A stretch of 64,000 nt of DNA. Source: JADLHS01 sp964594985. GTDB lineage: Bacteria > Verrucomicrobiota > Verrucomicrobiia > Limisphaerales > JADLHS01. Of this stretch, positions 1 to 7,973 are shown one piece after another. The notes under the pieces were generated by a model. The model was not told the origin of the DNA, searched no databases, and worked only from the letters and a program-made list of their open reading frames with translations. Position numbers and translations under genes: made by a program. The stretch's first letter is position 1; every line of letters starts with the position of its first letter. The stretch spans positions 248,001 through 312,000 of the forward strand of contig CAZQNQ010000003.1 in the NCBI GenBank assembly GCA_964594985.1. Direction: 5' to 3'.

Positions 1-2118
1 CGTGTCGCCGGCTTCGATGCCGATGGCGATGATGCCGCCTTTGCGCACGTTGCCAAAATCGCTGAGCGAAGTCTTCTTCACCGTGCCCAAGCGCGTGGCA
101 AAGAACAATTCGCCGGGCTGTGACCACGTTGTGTCTTCCCGGTTCTCGTTCGTCTTGGACAAAATCCGGATCAACGCCGCGACCTTCTCGCCTTCCTTGA
201 GTTCGAGCAAATTCGCGATGCTGCGCCCTTTCGCGGCGCGGCCCATGTCGGGAATCTCATGCACGCGCTCGACATACACGCGCCCCGTGTTCGTGAAGAA
301 CATCAGGTAGTCGTGCGTGCTTGCCGTGAACAGATGCTCGACGAAATCATTATCCTCCGCCGTCTCGCCTTCCTTCGTCGTCATGCCGATGACGCCCTTG
401 CCGCCACGCTTCTGCGCGCGATATTGGCTGACGTTGGTGCGCTTGATGAGGCCGCTGTGCGTCAATGTGATGATGACGCCTTCATTCGCAATGAGGTCTT
501 CGATGGCGATTTCACCCTCATCCGGCACGATCTCACTCTTGCGCGGCGTGGCGTGTTTCTCTTTGATGGCTTGAAGCTCTGCTTTGATGATCGCCATCAC
601 GCGCGATTCCTTTGCCAGAATGTCGAGCAAGTCCTTGATGACTTCGAGCAACGCCTTGTATTCCTTGTCAATCTTGTCAATTTCCAGCCCGGTCAACTGA
701 TACAGGCGCAAATCCAGAATCGCATCCACCTGCCGTTCGGTCAGCGCATAACGTCCCGATTGCAGGCGGCTTTCCTGCCGGATCAGCACGCCCCATTTCA
801 CCACTTGGTCGCGCGACCACTCGAACGCCAGCAGTTTGATCTTCGCCTCGTCGCGCGTCTTGCTGGAACGGATGATGTGGATGAACTCGTCGAGGTTCGA
901 CAGCGCGATGATGTAGCCTTCGAGCAGTTCGGCGCGCTCCTCGGCCTTCTTCAACTCGAAGCGCGTGCGGCGCAAGATGACTTCGCGGCGATGCTCGATG
1001 TAGCACTGGATGATTTCCTTGAGATTGAGCGTCTTCGGGCGGCCATGATCAATCGCCAGCGAGTTGACACTGAAAGAAATCTCGAGCTGCGTGTGCTTGA
1101 ACAGATTCGCGATGACCACCTTCGGCACGGCCTCGCGCTTGAGTTCGATCACGAGCCGGCAATTCTCGTCCGACTCGTTGCGCATCGCGGAGATTTCCGT
1201 GATGATCTTCTCGTTGACGAGGTTGGCGATCTGTTCTTCCAGCCCGGCCCGGTTGACGTTGAACGGAATCTCCGTGATGACAAGTTGCTCACGGTTGCCC
1301 TTGAGTTCCTCGACCCCGATACGCCCGCGCAATTTCACACTGCCCTTGCCGGTCGTGAAATAGTTTTTGATGCCCTCGACGCCGCAGATGAAACCGCCGG
1401 TCGGGAAATCCGGGCCTTTGATGAACTTCATCAACTCCGGAATCGTGATCGTCGGCTTGTCAATCTGCGCGCAGATGCCGTCAATGACTTCGCCCAAATT
1501 GTGCGGTGGCATATTGGTCGCCATGCCGACAGCGATGCCCGTGCCGCCGTTGACGAGCAGATTCGGAAACGCGGCGGGAAAAACCGTCGGCTCGGTGAGG
1601 CGTTCGTCGTAGTTCGGGACAAAATCCACCGTATCCTTCTCCATGTCGGTCATCAACGCCGCGCCCAAGTGCGTCAACCGCGCTTCGGTGTAACGCATCG
1701 CCGCCGGCGGGTCGTTTTCGACCGAGCCGAAATTGCCTTTGCCGTCCACGAGCTTTTCGCGCATCGCCCACGGTTGCGCCATGTGAACGAGCGTCGGATA
1801 AATCACCGCTTCGCCGTGCGGATGGTAATTGCCGGAAGTGTCGCCGCAAATTTTCGCGCACTTGATGTGCTTGCGCCCCGGAAACAACGACAGGTTTTCC
1901 ATCGCGTAAAGAATCCGTCGCTGCGACGGCTTGAGCCCGTCGCGCACATCCGGCAACGCGCGGGAAATAATGACGGACATCGAATAGTCGAGGAACGAGT
2001 TCTTGATCTCGTCCGCGACGTTGATCTTCTGGATTTTCTCGCCCTGCGAGTAAGCGCCGCCGGGCTGCGCCGGTTGCGATTGTTCCGGCGGTTGATTGGA
2101 TTCAGTTTCGTCTGGCAT
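1..2118 (-). CDS. gyrA: DNA gyrase subunit A (3'-truncated by window edge)
   Basis: Gyrase A cuts and rejoins both DNA strands in the A2B2 enzyme that introduces negative supercoils. The frame starts at ATG 2118 and stays open to base 1, giving 706 codons of a usual 800-900. The breakage-reunion domain is clear: HPHGEAVIYPT (QRDR region, residues about 99-109) and MRYTEARL with the catalytic Tyr143. A GyrA box QKRGGKG lies at about 569-575, the mark of gyrase rather than topoisomerase IV, followed by the start of the C-terminal beta-pinwheel. At the positions of E. coli Ser83 and Asp87 I read Ala and Pro. The start lies 12 bp downstream of the small gene at 2131-2421, so co-transcription with it is likely. 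gyrB is on the same strand 3 kb upstream. Confidence 0.97.
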   Translation of the reverse strand, partial: MPDETESNQPPEQSQPAQPGGAYSQGEKIQKINVADEIKNSFLDYSMSVIISRALPDVRDGLKPSQRRILYAMENLSLFPGRKHIKCAKICGDTSGNYHPHGEAVIYPTLVHMAQPWAMREKLVDGKGNFGSVENDPPAAMRYTEARLTHLGAALMTDMEKDTVDFVPNYDERLTEPTVFPAAFPNLLVNGGTGIAVGMATNMPPHNLGEVIDGICAQIDKPTITIPELMKFIKGPDFPTGGFICGVEGIKNYFTTGKGSVKLRGRIGVEELKGNREQLVITEIPFNVNRAGLEEQIANLVNEKIITEISAMRNESDENCRLVIELKREAVPKVVIANLFKHTQLEISFSVNSLAIDHGRPKTLNLKEIIQCYIEHRREVILRRTRFELKKAEERAELLEGYIIALSNLDEFIHIIRSSKTRDEAKIKLLAFEWSRDQVVKWGVLIRQESRLQSGRYALTERQVDAILDLRLYQLTGLEIDKIDKEYKALLEVIKDLLDILAKESRVMAIIKAELQAIKEKHATPRKSEIVPDEGEIAIEDLIANEGVIITLTHSGLIKRTNVSQYRAQKRGGKGVIGMTTKEGETAEDNDFVEHLFTASTHDYLMFFTNTGRVYVERVHEIPDMGRAAKGRSIANLLELKEGEKVAALIRILSKTNENREDTTWSQPGELFFATRLGTVKKTSLSDFGNVRKGGIIAIGIEAGDT

Positions 2119-2130
2119 GATGGGTAAAAA

Positions 2131-2421
2131 TTATTTCTGCGGCGGCTGGTCGTTCAGTGCGAGCGCTTCCGGCGAAAGTTTCTGCAATCCGGCGATTTTT
2201 TCGTTGAGTCGTTCGAGGTTTTGCAAACCGCGTTTTTCGTAAGGCTCGGTTTCGTGCGGACGCAATGCCTTCACCTGGCCGTCCTCATAAATCACATAAC
2301 TCGTCCCGAAGCGGCGCGCCCGGCGGATGGCATCCAGCGCGGCGTTTTGCATCGCGCGCTCCACTTGATAGTCCTCCACATCCATGATGGACTCATCCCA
2401 ATCTTCAATGACGGTTTTCAT
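2131..2421 (-). CDS. Small partner protein of zeta-like kinase (96 aa, unknown)
   Basis: A 96-residue, charged, probably helical soluble protein that I do not recognise as a named family. The ATG (2419-2421) overlaps the TGA of the upstream zeta-like kinase gene in an ATGA arrangement, so the two are probably translationally coupled and work together. By position it could be the antitoxin or accessory protein of the kinase. In classical epsilon-zeta operons the antitoxin comes first, and here the order is reversed. The stop lies 12 bp before gyrA. The antitoxin role is inference from context only. Confidence 0.75.
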   Translation of the reverse strand: MKTVIEDWDESIMDVEDYQVERAMQNAALDAIRRARRFGTSYVIYEDGQVKALRPHETEPYEKRGLQNLERLNEKIAGLQKLSPEALALNDQPPQK

Positions 2422-2996
2422 AGTTTGATGTTCGCTTTGGTCAAAATCCTGTCGAGTTGCGTCCGGTCGCGAGCCACGAGACGGCCTTGCTTTTCAAGCG
2501 CAATCAAGCGCGGTTCGCTGAGATCATTTTCCAGCAACTTCCACGAATCGAACAGCGGACGGTAAATCGCGAAAAAATTCTCAAGGGTTTTGAAAAAACG
2601 GCGGCGCGAAACATCCTCCGGGATATTGTGTCCGCCCTCAACCACCCGCTGCCGGATGCGCGTCAGCGTTATCTCCGGCTGCCGCACCCAGAGAAAATAA
2701 CATTTCAAATTAAACCCCGCCGCCTTCGCTTCGCGCAACCAGCCTGCCGCGCTTCGTCCGCTCATCGTGGTTTCCCACGTAAAGCCGGTTTTATGCGCGA
2801 TGAGTTCGCGGATGCGGCCCAGCGCAATGCGGCCCGCTTCCATCGCGACCACCTCGGGATCGTATGGCGAAAGCCCGCGCGCTATGAGATCAGCATTCAC
2901 AAATTCAAGCTGCTTCGCTTCGTCCGGCAAATACCGGTCCGCGAAGGTGGTTTTCCCCACGCCGTTCGGTCCTGCGATGATATAAATCGTCGGCAT
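2418..2996 (-). CDS. Zeta-toxin-like P-loop kinase / AAA-type ATPase (192 aa)
   Basis: A small P-loop protein of the zeta-toxin-like group. The Walker A motif GPNGVGKT is at residues 9-16, right after the first strand. An ETTMSG segment (Glu75) matches the substrate-side motif of zeta/AAA 33-type kinases. RIRQRVVEGGHNIPEDVSRR supplies the arginine-rich lid. Known zeta toxins phosphorylate UDP-N-acetylglucosamine and block wall synthesis; many chromosomal relatives are uncharacterised, so substrate and toxicity are not established here. The stop overlaps the ATG of the 96-aa gene (ATGA). It lies 9 bp downstream of the PIN toxin gene, so it may belong to one transcript that runs from the antitoxin gene into gyrA. 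Confidence 0.85.
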   Translation of the reverse strand: MPTIYIIAGPNGVGKTTFADRYLPDEAKQLEFVNADLIARGLSPYDPEVVAMEAGRIALGRIRELIAHKTGFTWETTMSGRSAAGWLREAKAAGFNLKCYFLWVRQPEITLTRIRQRVVEGGHNIPEDVSRRRFFKTLENFFAIYRPLFDSWKLLENDLSEPRLIALEKQGRLVARDRTQLDRILTKANIKL

Positions 2997-3005
2997 CGTT
3001 TCATT

Positions 3006-3449
3006 TCACGTCGCCACGTCCTCCGGCCTCGCCGGCATGAGCGCGAGGCCAAGCTGCGCGCACGCCGCGCGCATCCGTTTGTCCGTCGTCGCGAGCGTCC
3101 CGCCCTGATGCAAATCGCAGGTGGCGACGTGCAGCGCGTCCAGCGTCCGCAACGGGACGCGCGGATGACACGCCAGTTGAATCGCGCGGGCGCGTTCCAG
3201 CACCTTGCGATTCAGCGGGTGCAACACAATCAATTCTTCCTCCACCATCGAGAAAAACTTCTCGGTCGCCTTCATGCGCTCTTCCGCCGTGATGTGGTTG
3301 TCGCGTTCCTTGAACAACAGCGCGGCGCAAACCTCCGTCAGGGCCAGTTCCGATGTGTCGAAACTGTGCCCTGACAGATTGCGCGCGAACCACTCGCTGT
3401 CGGCTTCCCGCACGAGCAGCTTCACGATGATGGCGGAGTCGAGATACAT
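3006..3449 (-). CDS. PIN-domain ribonuclease toxin (VapC-like)
   Basis: A 147-aa PIN-domain protein. The acidic residues expected for metal-dependent RNase activity are visible: Asp4 in MYLDSA, Glu39 in LALTEV, Asp104 in RTLDALH and Asp123 in ATTDKR. VapC-type PIN toxins cleave tRNA or rRNA and are neutralised by a small antitoxin encoded just upstream. Here a Phd/YefM-type antitoxin gene ends 1 bp before this ATG, the tight spacing usual for TA pairs. The pair has its own promoter-operator upstream (3780-3809). RNase activity and target are inferred from the family. Confidence 0.88.
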   Translation of the reverse strand: MYLDSAIIVKLLVREADSEWFARNLSGHSFDTSELALTEVCAALLFKERDNHITAEERMKATEKFFSMVEEELIVLHPLNRKVLERARAIQLACHPRVPLRTLDALHVATCDLHQGGTLATTDKRMRAACAQLGLALMPARPEDVAT

Positions 3450-3450
3450 T

Positions 3451-3771
3451 TTACCATTCGCCCCGGGTCCAACTCACCGCCTCATCCGCCGACCCGCGAT
3501 GAATCGGTTGCTTCGTCAGGTATTCGCCCATGCCTTGGAAAACTTTCCGCGGCTTGGCCGAAGTCGCCTTCACCAGCCTGGCTTTCGGCTCGCCATCGCT
3601 GGTAATGGTCAGCTCATGTCCACCAGCCACCCATTCCAGCAACGCCGAGAGATGCGCCTTGGCATCGCGAACCGTGACCACGCGCCCCCATTCCGCCACG
3701 GCGGCATCGCGCAACACCGCTGGTTCGGAGCGTTTGCTCAACTTGTATGTAACCGGCTTTTTTTCTTTCAT
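3451..3771 (-). CDS. Phd/YefM-type antitoxin
   Basis: A 106-residue antitoxin. The middle segment VTVRDAKAHLSALLEWVAGG followed by ELTITSDGEPKARLV is the Phd/YefM DNA-binding and dimerisation fold: a strand, a helix containing AKAHLS, and a second strand pair ending in RLV. The C-terminal part would wrap the PIN toxin encoded immediately downstream. The frame is open to an ATG at 3792, but that codon lies inside the palindrome TGTAGTC-N6-GACTACA and within the predicted promoter spacer. ATG 3771 (or 3777) is therefore the better start and would give an almost leaderless mRNA. Autorepression through the palindrome is likely by analogy with this family. Confidence 0.86.
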   Translation of the reverse strand: MKEKKPVTYKLSKRSEPAVLRDAAVAEWGRVVTVRDAKAHLSALLEWVAGGHELTITSDGEPKARLVKATSAKPRKVFQGMGEYLTKQPIHRGSADEAVSWTRGEW

Positions 3772-3779
3772 ACGCATCC

Positions 3780-3809
3780 AATGTAGTCTCATGTGACTAC
3801 ACTCGTCAA
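3780..3809 (-). promoter_or_regulatory. Promoter with embedded palindromic operator of the Phd/PIN pair
   Basis: Read on the minus strand: a -35 box TTGACG (3809-3804), an 18-bp spacer, and a -10-like box TACATT (3785-3780). The perfect inverted repeat TGTAGTC-N6-GACTACA (3782-3801) fills the spacer and overlaps the -10. A repressor bound there would block RNA polymerase, the usual autoregulation of toxin-antitoxin operons. The predicted transcription start, about 3773, is nearly at the ATG at 3771. Confidence 0.6.
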
Positions 3810-3935
3810 CATTTATTTTTCAGTCTGCAAATTCAACGCCGGGGCGCGAAGCGCGGGGTGAACCGCAAAGAAAATGTCTCCTCGCTGTTTCCGGCGGATG
3901 AAAAGCGCACGGTTTTGAAAGGATGGTTTGACGCT

Positions 3936-4132
3936 CGCCCTCACCCCGGCCCTCTCCCCCGGGGAGAGGGAACAGCTTTGCACACCGCTCGAAAATTTCT
4001 TCGTCAAAATTGCAGATGTCGCCCTCCGATCGCTCGGAGAAAAAGCCGCGCCACAATCCAGCGCATCCGCATTGCCAAAACGCGGCGAATGGTTCTCCCT
4101 CTCCTGGGGGAGAGGGCTGGGGTGAGGGCGGA
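3936..4132. repeat. Pair of inverted CCCTCACC/CTCTCCCC palindromic elements
   Basis: This fills most of the 384-bp gene-free stretch 3793-4176. A unit reading GCCCTCACCCCGGCCCTCTC then CCCCCGGGG at 3936-3971 is repeated in inverse orientation at about 4096-4132, around a 125-bp spacer. Each unit also contains its own short hairpin. Related units occur near 10450-10490, 10613-10650, 18551-18598, 44022-44082 and 61391-61448. The spacer is open in several frames (peptides such as RPHPSPLPQEREN) but shows no gene-like features. Confidence 0.85.
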
Positions 4133-4176
4133 CGTTCCCACATTCTAAATACAACCATCGAATTGTTTTCACGATA

Positions 4177-4410
4177 TCAGTCGCTTTCTTCATTGATCGT
4201 AGGCAAGTCGCGATGTTCCACCTTCACGGTCAGGTTGGGTTTGATGCCGGCCAGCGCGGGCAGGAGGTGATTGAGCACTTGCTCGGCGGTGGCGCGGAAT
4301 TTTCGGCCTCGCGCGCTCACCTTCAACCAACCAGCCCGGTCGCGGTAATAACGCTCCGTCCAAGTCTTGCCGCCAATCAAGATCGTGTAGCGGTCGTTGG
4401 TTAGATTCAT
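4177..4410 (-). CDS. Hypothetical protein (77 aa)
   Basis: A short frame of 77 codons from ATG 4410. The frame is open further upstream to 4467, but that would overlap the end of the DUF6985 gene by 35 bp, so the internal ATG beginning MNLTNDRYTIL is preferred. The sequence has an amphipathic beta/alpha pattern with a basic middle (DRAGWLKVSARGRKFRATAEQ) and an acidic tail. I do not recognise a family. It sits 22 bp after the DUF6985 gene on the same strand and may be co-transcribed with it. Confidence 0.6.
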   Translation of the reverse strand: MNLTNDRYTILIGGKTWTERYYRDRAGWLKVSARGRKFRATAEQVLNHLLPALAGIKPNLTVKVEHRDLPTINEESD

Positions 4411-4432
4411 GGCGGACAAAAGGTTTTTGTTC

Positions 4433-5092
4433 TCATATGCGCTCGAAAGAAGCCGTGCCATCTCCAACTTGGATAACTTGTTTTTTATGGGTTAAAACAC
4501 CAAGACCGTGTTCTTCATCCCATTTGCAAACAAATGCAAATCCAACTTCTGCAAATCCATCTTTGGCATCCTTCAAGATGTGAATACCATGTGGTCTGAT
4601 TAGCCGCATAAGGTCGTCCGGCTTGGAAATCTCCGGCATGTTTTCCGGGGGAAACAAATCCGGAAACGCGCTGGCAGGCTGATAGGTTTTCCCGCCATCG
4701 CTGGAAATCTGCCCACCGTAGTAAGAGGCCCTCCCGTTTGGGTATTCTTTGAATATGCCTTCCAGCACCACCTCTCGCATTATTCCTTCGTTGTCGAGCA
4801 AGTGCTGAAATGCTCTCGCTTGCTCTTCAGTTGGTTCACTCCCAGCAGACACGTCCAGTGGGTCGATGCAAAGACTCAATTCTCCATCAGGACGTGGATT
4901 GGAGTTGGACCAACCTCCTGTCAGTTCCTTTTCGGTAGCAAAGCCTTTCCATGAGTTGAAATGCACTTTGCCAGTCCAATGAAATAGATTCCCATCACTA
5001 AATACGTCTTTGGTCAATGGGGGAAATGGATGCTTCACCAGTGTTACTGGTGCTTTTTCTTTTGGCGGAAAGATTTTCTTAAACCAATTCAC
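4433..5092 (-). CDS. DUF6985-type protein (219 aa)
   Basis: A soluble 219-aa protein whose C-terminal half matches my knowledge of the DUF6985 pattern. It has EPTEEQARAFQHLLDNEGIM, an acidic/aromatic middle, then FAEVGFAFVCKWDEEHGLGV with a terminal VIQVGDGTASFE strand. Members of this family are often encoded near secreted polymorphic toxins and are treated as possible immunity-type proteins, but their function is not established. It is 36 bp downstream of gyrB on the same strand. No signal peptide is seen. Confidence 0.75.
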   Translation of the reverse strand: MNWFKKIFPPKEKAPVTLVKHPFPPLTKDVFSDGNLFHWTGKVHFNSWKGFATEKELTGGWSNSNPRPDGELSLCIDPLDVSAGSEPTEEQARAFQHLLDNEGIMREVVLEGIFKEYPNGRASYYGGQISSDGGKTYQPASAFPDLFPPENMPEISKPDDLMRLIRPHGIHILKDAKDGFAEVGFAFVCKWDEEHGLGVLTHKKQVIQVGDGTASFERI

Positions 5093-5128
5093 AGCGTGTG
5101 AATGTTAAGGTCAGATACATAGCTCTCT

Positions 5129-7666
5129 TCACACATCCAGATTCCGCACGTTCAGCGCGTTATCCACGATGAAATCGCGGCGCGGCTCGACTTCTTCACC
5201 CATCAAGGTCACGAACATCTCCTCAGCCTCGACCGCGTCGGTCAATTCGATGCGCAGCAGCTTGCGCTTGACGGGATTCATCGTGGTCTCGAAGAGTTCC
5301 TTCGCATCCATTTCGCCCAGACCTTTGAAGCGATACATCTGGATGCCCTTCTTGCCGACGTTCTTCACGCTGCTGAGAATTTCCGGGATGGAAAACAGCG
5401 GCGTCACGTTTGCGCGCTCGCCTTCGCCTTCGGTCAATTCAAACAGCGGCTTGTCCTGCGCGGCGTAATGATCCACCACCAGACCGCGCTTGCTCAACTT
5501 GCCGAGCAAATCCGCGATGGCCTTGCTTTCCAGATGCAGGTCGGAAATTTTCGCGCGGCGCGTCGGCCCGTCTTTCTTGCGCTCGACTTCCGTGTCGCCG
5601 CCGAACAAATCGTTGTTCGCGGCTTTGAACTCGTCCACTTCGCCGCTGCTCAGGAAATAATGCACCGTTTCGTCGTTGCCGTCGCGCACCTTGATCATGG
5701 ACTGCGGCAGCGTCCCATCCTTCGCGCGCTTCTCGACGTAATCCGCGAAATCGCCGCCGAGTCGCTTGATGTAAGTGGCGTGCTTGTCGAGCGATTCGAG
5801 CAACGCCAGAATTTCCTCCAGTTGCTTCGGCGCAAACTCGCGTCCGTCGGCGAGATTTTTCAACTTCACTTCCTCAACGCCGTTTTGCAGCAGAATGCGA
5901 TTCAACTGCACGTCGTCGTCAATGTAATCGGTCTTTTTCTTGCGCGTGATCGAGTAAAGCGGCGGTTGCGCAATGTAAACAAAACCCTGCTTCACGAGTT
6001 GCGGCATCTGACGATAGAAGAACGTCAGCAGCAACGTGCGGATGTGCGAGCCGTCCACGTCCGCGTCCGTCATGATGATGATTTTGTGATAGCGCAACTT
6101 TTCCAGATTGAACGCGCCTTCCCCCTCGCCGTCACCGATGCCCGTGCCGATGGCGGTGATCATCGTGCGGATTTCATTGTTTTGAAGCACCTTGTCGAGC
6201 CGCGCTTTCTCCACGTTGATGAGCTTGCCGCGAATCGGCAGAATCGCCTGAAACTTCCGGTCGCGACCTTGCTTGGCCGAGCCACCGGCGGAATCACCTT
6301 CGACGATGTAAAGCTCCGTGTTCTCGGGATTGCGGTCGGAACAATCCGCCAACTTGCCCGGCAAACCGCCGCCCGTGAGCGCGGATTTGCGGACGGCTTC
6401 GCGGGCCTTGCGCGCGGCTTCCCGCGCCCGCGCGGCGTTCAGCCCTTTGTCAATAATCCGTTTGGCGATGGGCGGATTCGCATCGAAGTAACTCATCAGC
6501 CCTTCATAACTCACCGAGCCGACGATGCGTTCCACTTCAGGCGAAAGCAGCTTCACCTTCGTCTGCGATTCAAACTTCGGGTCGCTGTGTTTCACTGAAA
6601 TCACCGCCGTCAAACCTTCGCGCACGTCGTCGCCGGTGATCTGCGGGTCTTTGTCTTTCAGCAACTCATTCGACTTCGCGTATTGATTGATGGCGCGGGT
6701 GACGGCACTGCGGAAACCGGAGAGATGCGTGCCGCCATCGGGATTGTGAATCGTATTCGTGTAGCACAACACCTGATCGTTGTAGCTGTCGTTGTATTGC
6801 ATCACGACTTCGACGTGGACCTCGATGTCTTTGTCATCGAGCTTTTCCTTGGACTCCTTACGGAAGGAAATGGGCTTGGGATGCAGCGGCTCTTTGTTCT
6901 TGTTAAGCTGTTTGACGAATTCTTCGACGCCGTTCTTGTAATAGAACTTTTCCGGCTCGGTTGCGCTCTGGCGTTCGTCGGTAAAAATAATCTCCAAACC
7001 CGAGTTCAAGAACGCCAGTTCGCGCAAGCGTTGGGCAATCTTGTCCGCTTTGAATTCCACCGTCTCGCGGAAGATTTCCTTGTCCGGCAAAAATGTAATC
7101 AACGTGCCGGTGCTCTTTGCCTTGCCGATGACATGAAGTTTCTGCACGGTCTTGCCGCGCTCAAATTCCATGTGATGCACTTCGATACCACGCGAGGGGT
7201 CCACCATGCGGGAGACCTCAACCTCGAACCATTCACTCACCGCGTTCACGCACTTCGCACCGACGCCGTGGGTGCCGCCGGAAAACTTGTAACCGCCCTG
7301 CCCGTACTTGCCACCCGAGTGCAACGTTGTAAGAACCAATTCCACGCCGGGCAGACCAGAGTCCTTGTTGATATCCACCGGGATGCCGCGCCCGTCATCG
7401 CGAATGGAAATCGAGCCATCGACATGAATCGTCACGTCGATCTTCTTGCAATGACCCGCGAGATGTTCATCAACGGAATTATCCAGCACCTCGCTCACAC
7501 AATGATGCAGCGCCCGTTCATCCGTGCCGCCGATATACATCCCCGGCTTCTTGCGCACGGCTTCAAGCCCCTTGAGTTGACTGAGCTGCGCTGCGCCGTA
7601 ATCCGACTTCACCGTCGTATCGGAAGGTGCATTTGGGTCAATCGTCACATCAGATTCATTCGCCAT
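5129..7666 (-). CDS. gyrB: DNA gyrase subunit B
   Basis: The ATPase subunit of DNA gyrase, 845 aa from ATG 7666 (MANESDVT). The frame is open to 7741, but the extra 25 residues lack GyrB character. The GHKL ATPase fold is shown by LDNSVDEHLAGH, DDGRGIPVD and GGTHGVGAKCVNA. The transducer domain follows, and then the TOPRIM domain with ELYIVEGDSAGGSA, LPIRGKLINVEKA and MTDADVDGSHIRTLL (metal-binding DxD). The C-terminal tail RRDFIVDNAL matches the GyrB end that contacts GyrA. gyrA follows on the same strand only after about 3 kb of accessory genes. No strong Shine-Dalgarno is visible. Confidence 0.97.
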   Translation of the reverse strand: MANESDVTIDPNAPSDTTVKSDYGAAQLSQLKGLEAVRKKPGMYIGGTDERALHHCVSEVLDNSVDEHLAGHCKKIDVTIHVDGSISIRDDGRGIPVDINKDSGLPGVELVLTTLHSGGKYGQGGYKFSGGTHGVGAKCVNAVSEWFEVEVSRMVDPSRGIEVHHMEFERGKTVQKLHVIGKAKSTGTLITFLPDKEIFRETVEFKADKIAQRLRELAFLNSGLEIIFTDERQSATEPEKFYYKNGVEEFVKQLNKNKEPLHPKPISFRKESKEKLDDKDIEVHVEVVMQYNDSYNDQVLCYTNTIHNPDGGTHLSGFRSAVTRAINQYAKSNELLKDKDPQITGDDVREGLTAVISVKHSDPKFESQTKVKLLSPEVERIVGSVSYEGLMSYFDANPPIAKRIIDKGLNAARAREAARKAREAVRKSALTGGGLPGKLADCSDRNPENTELYIVEGDSAGGSAKQGRDRKFQAILPIRGKLINVEKARLDKVLQNNEIRTMITAIGTGIGDGEGEGAFNLEKLRYHKIIIMTDADVDGSHIRTLLLTFFYRQMPQLVKQGFVYIAQPPLYSITRKKKTDYIDDDVQLNRILLQNGVEEVKLKNLADGREFAPKQLEEILALLESLDKHATYIKRLGGDFADYVEKRAKDGTLPQSMIKVRDGNDETVHYFLSSGEVDEFKAANNDLFGGDTEVERKKDGPTRRAKISDLHLESKAIADLLGKLSKRGLVVDHYAAQDKPLFELTEGEGERANVTPLFSIPEILSSVKNVGKKGIQMYRFKGLGEMDAKELFETTMNPVKRKLLRIELTDAVEAEEMFVTLMGEEVEPRRDFIVDNALNVRNLDV

Positions 7667-7825
7667 AAAATAAGTCGCGCCAGCACGCGGTTTTGGCTGC
7701 TGACAGTCTCCCGAAAATAGTAGGAAAAACCGTCCGTACACACAACGATATTCTCGGCATTTTCAGGGTGGAAAACACCATTACTTGGGGGCGAATTTTC
7801 TTGCCAACCAGATATGTTGTGGCGT

Positions 7826-7945
7826 CGGAGCGCCGGCTTCCAAGCCGGCTTTCAATGTGGATTAACCAGAGATTTGTACTCTGTGATGAAACTAAACACG
7901 AGCCGTAATTCGTCCACCCAAAGCCGGTCAAAGACCGGCGCTCCG
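7826..7945. repeat. Inverted pair of GGAGCGCCGG REP-like hairpins
   Basis: Left unit 7826-7851 (GGAGCGCCGGCTTCCAAGCCGGC) and right unit 7920-7945 (the inverse of GGAGCGCCGGTCTTTGACCGGC) face each other across a 68-bp spacer. Each unit folds on its own: GCCGGCTT/AAGCCGGC and GCCGGTC/GACCGGC. The arms differ at paired positions, so pairing within each hairpin is kept. The element lies between the gyrB promoter side and the end of the ABC permease gene. Confidence 0.85.
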
Positions 7946-7973
7946 CGCGGCCAAACGCAGTCCGAAGCCGACG

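Noticed and set aside
259..2127. Long open plus-strand frame (622 codons) opposite gyrA
   Set aside because: It is antisense to a fully conserved gyrA. The open frame is a by-product of GC-rich codon use; the same holds for long antisense frames at 5468-6598, 30427-32256, 35741-36976 and 42623-43909.
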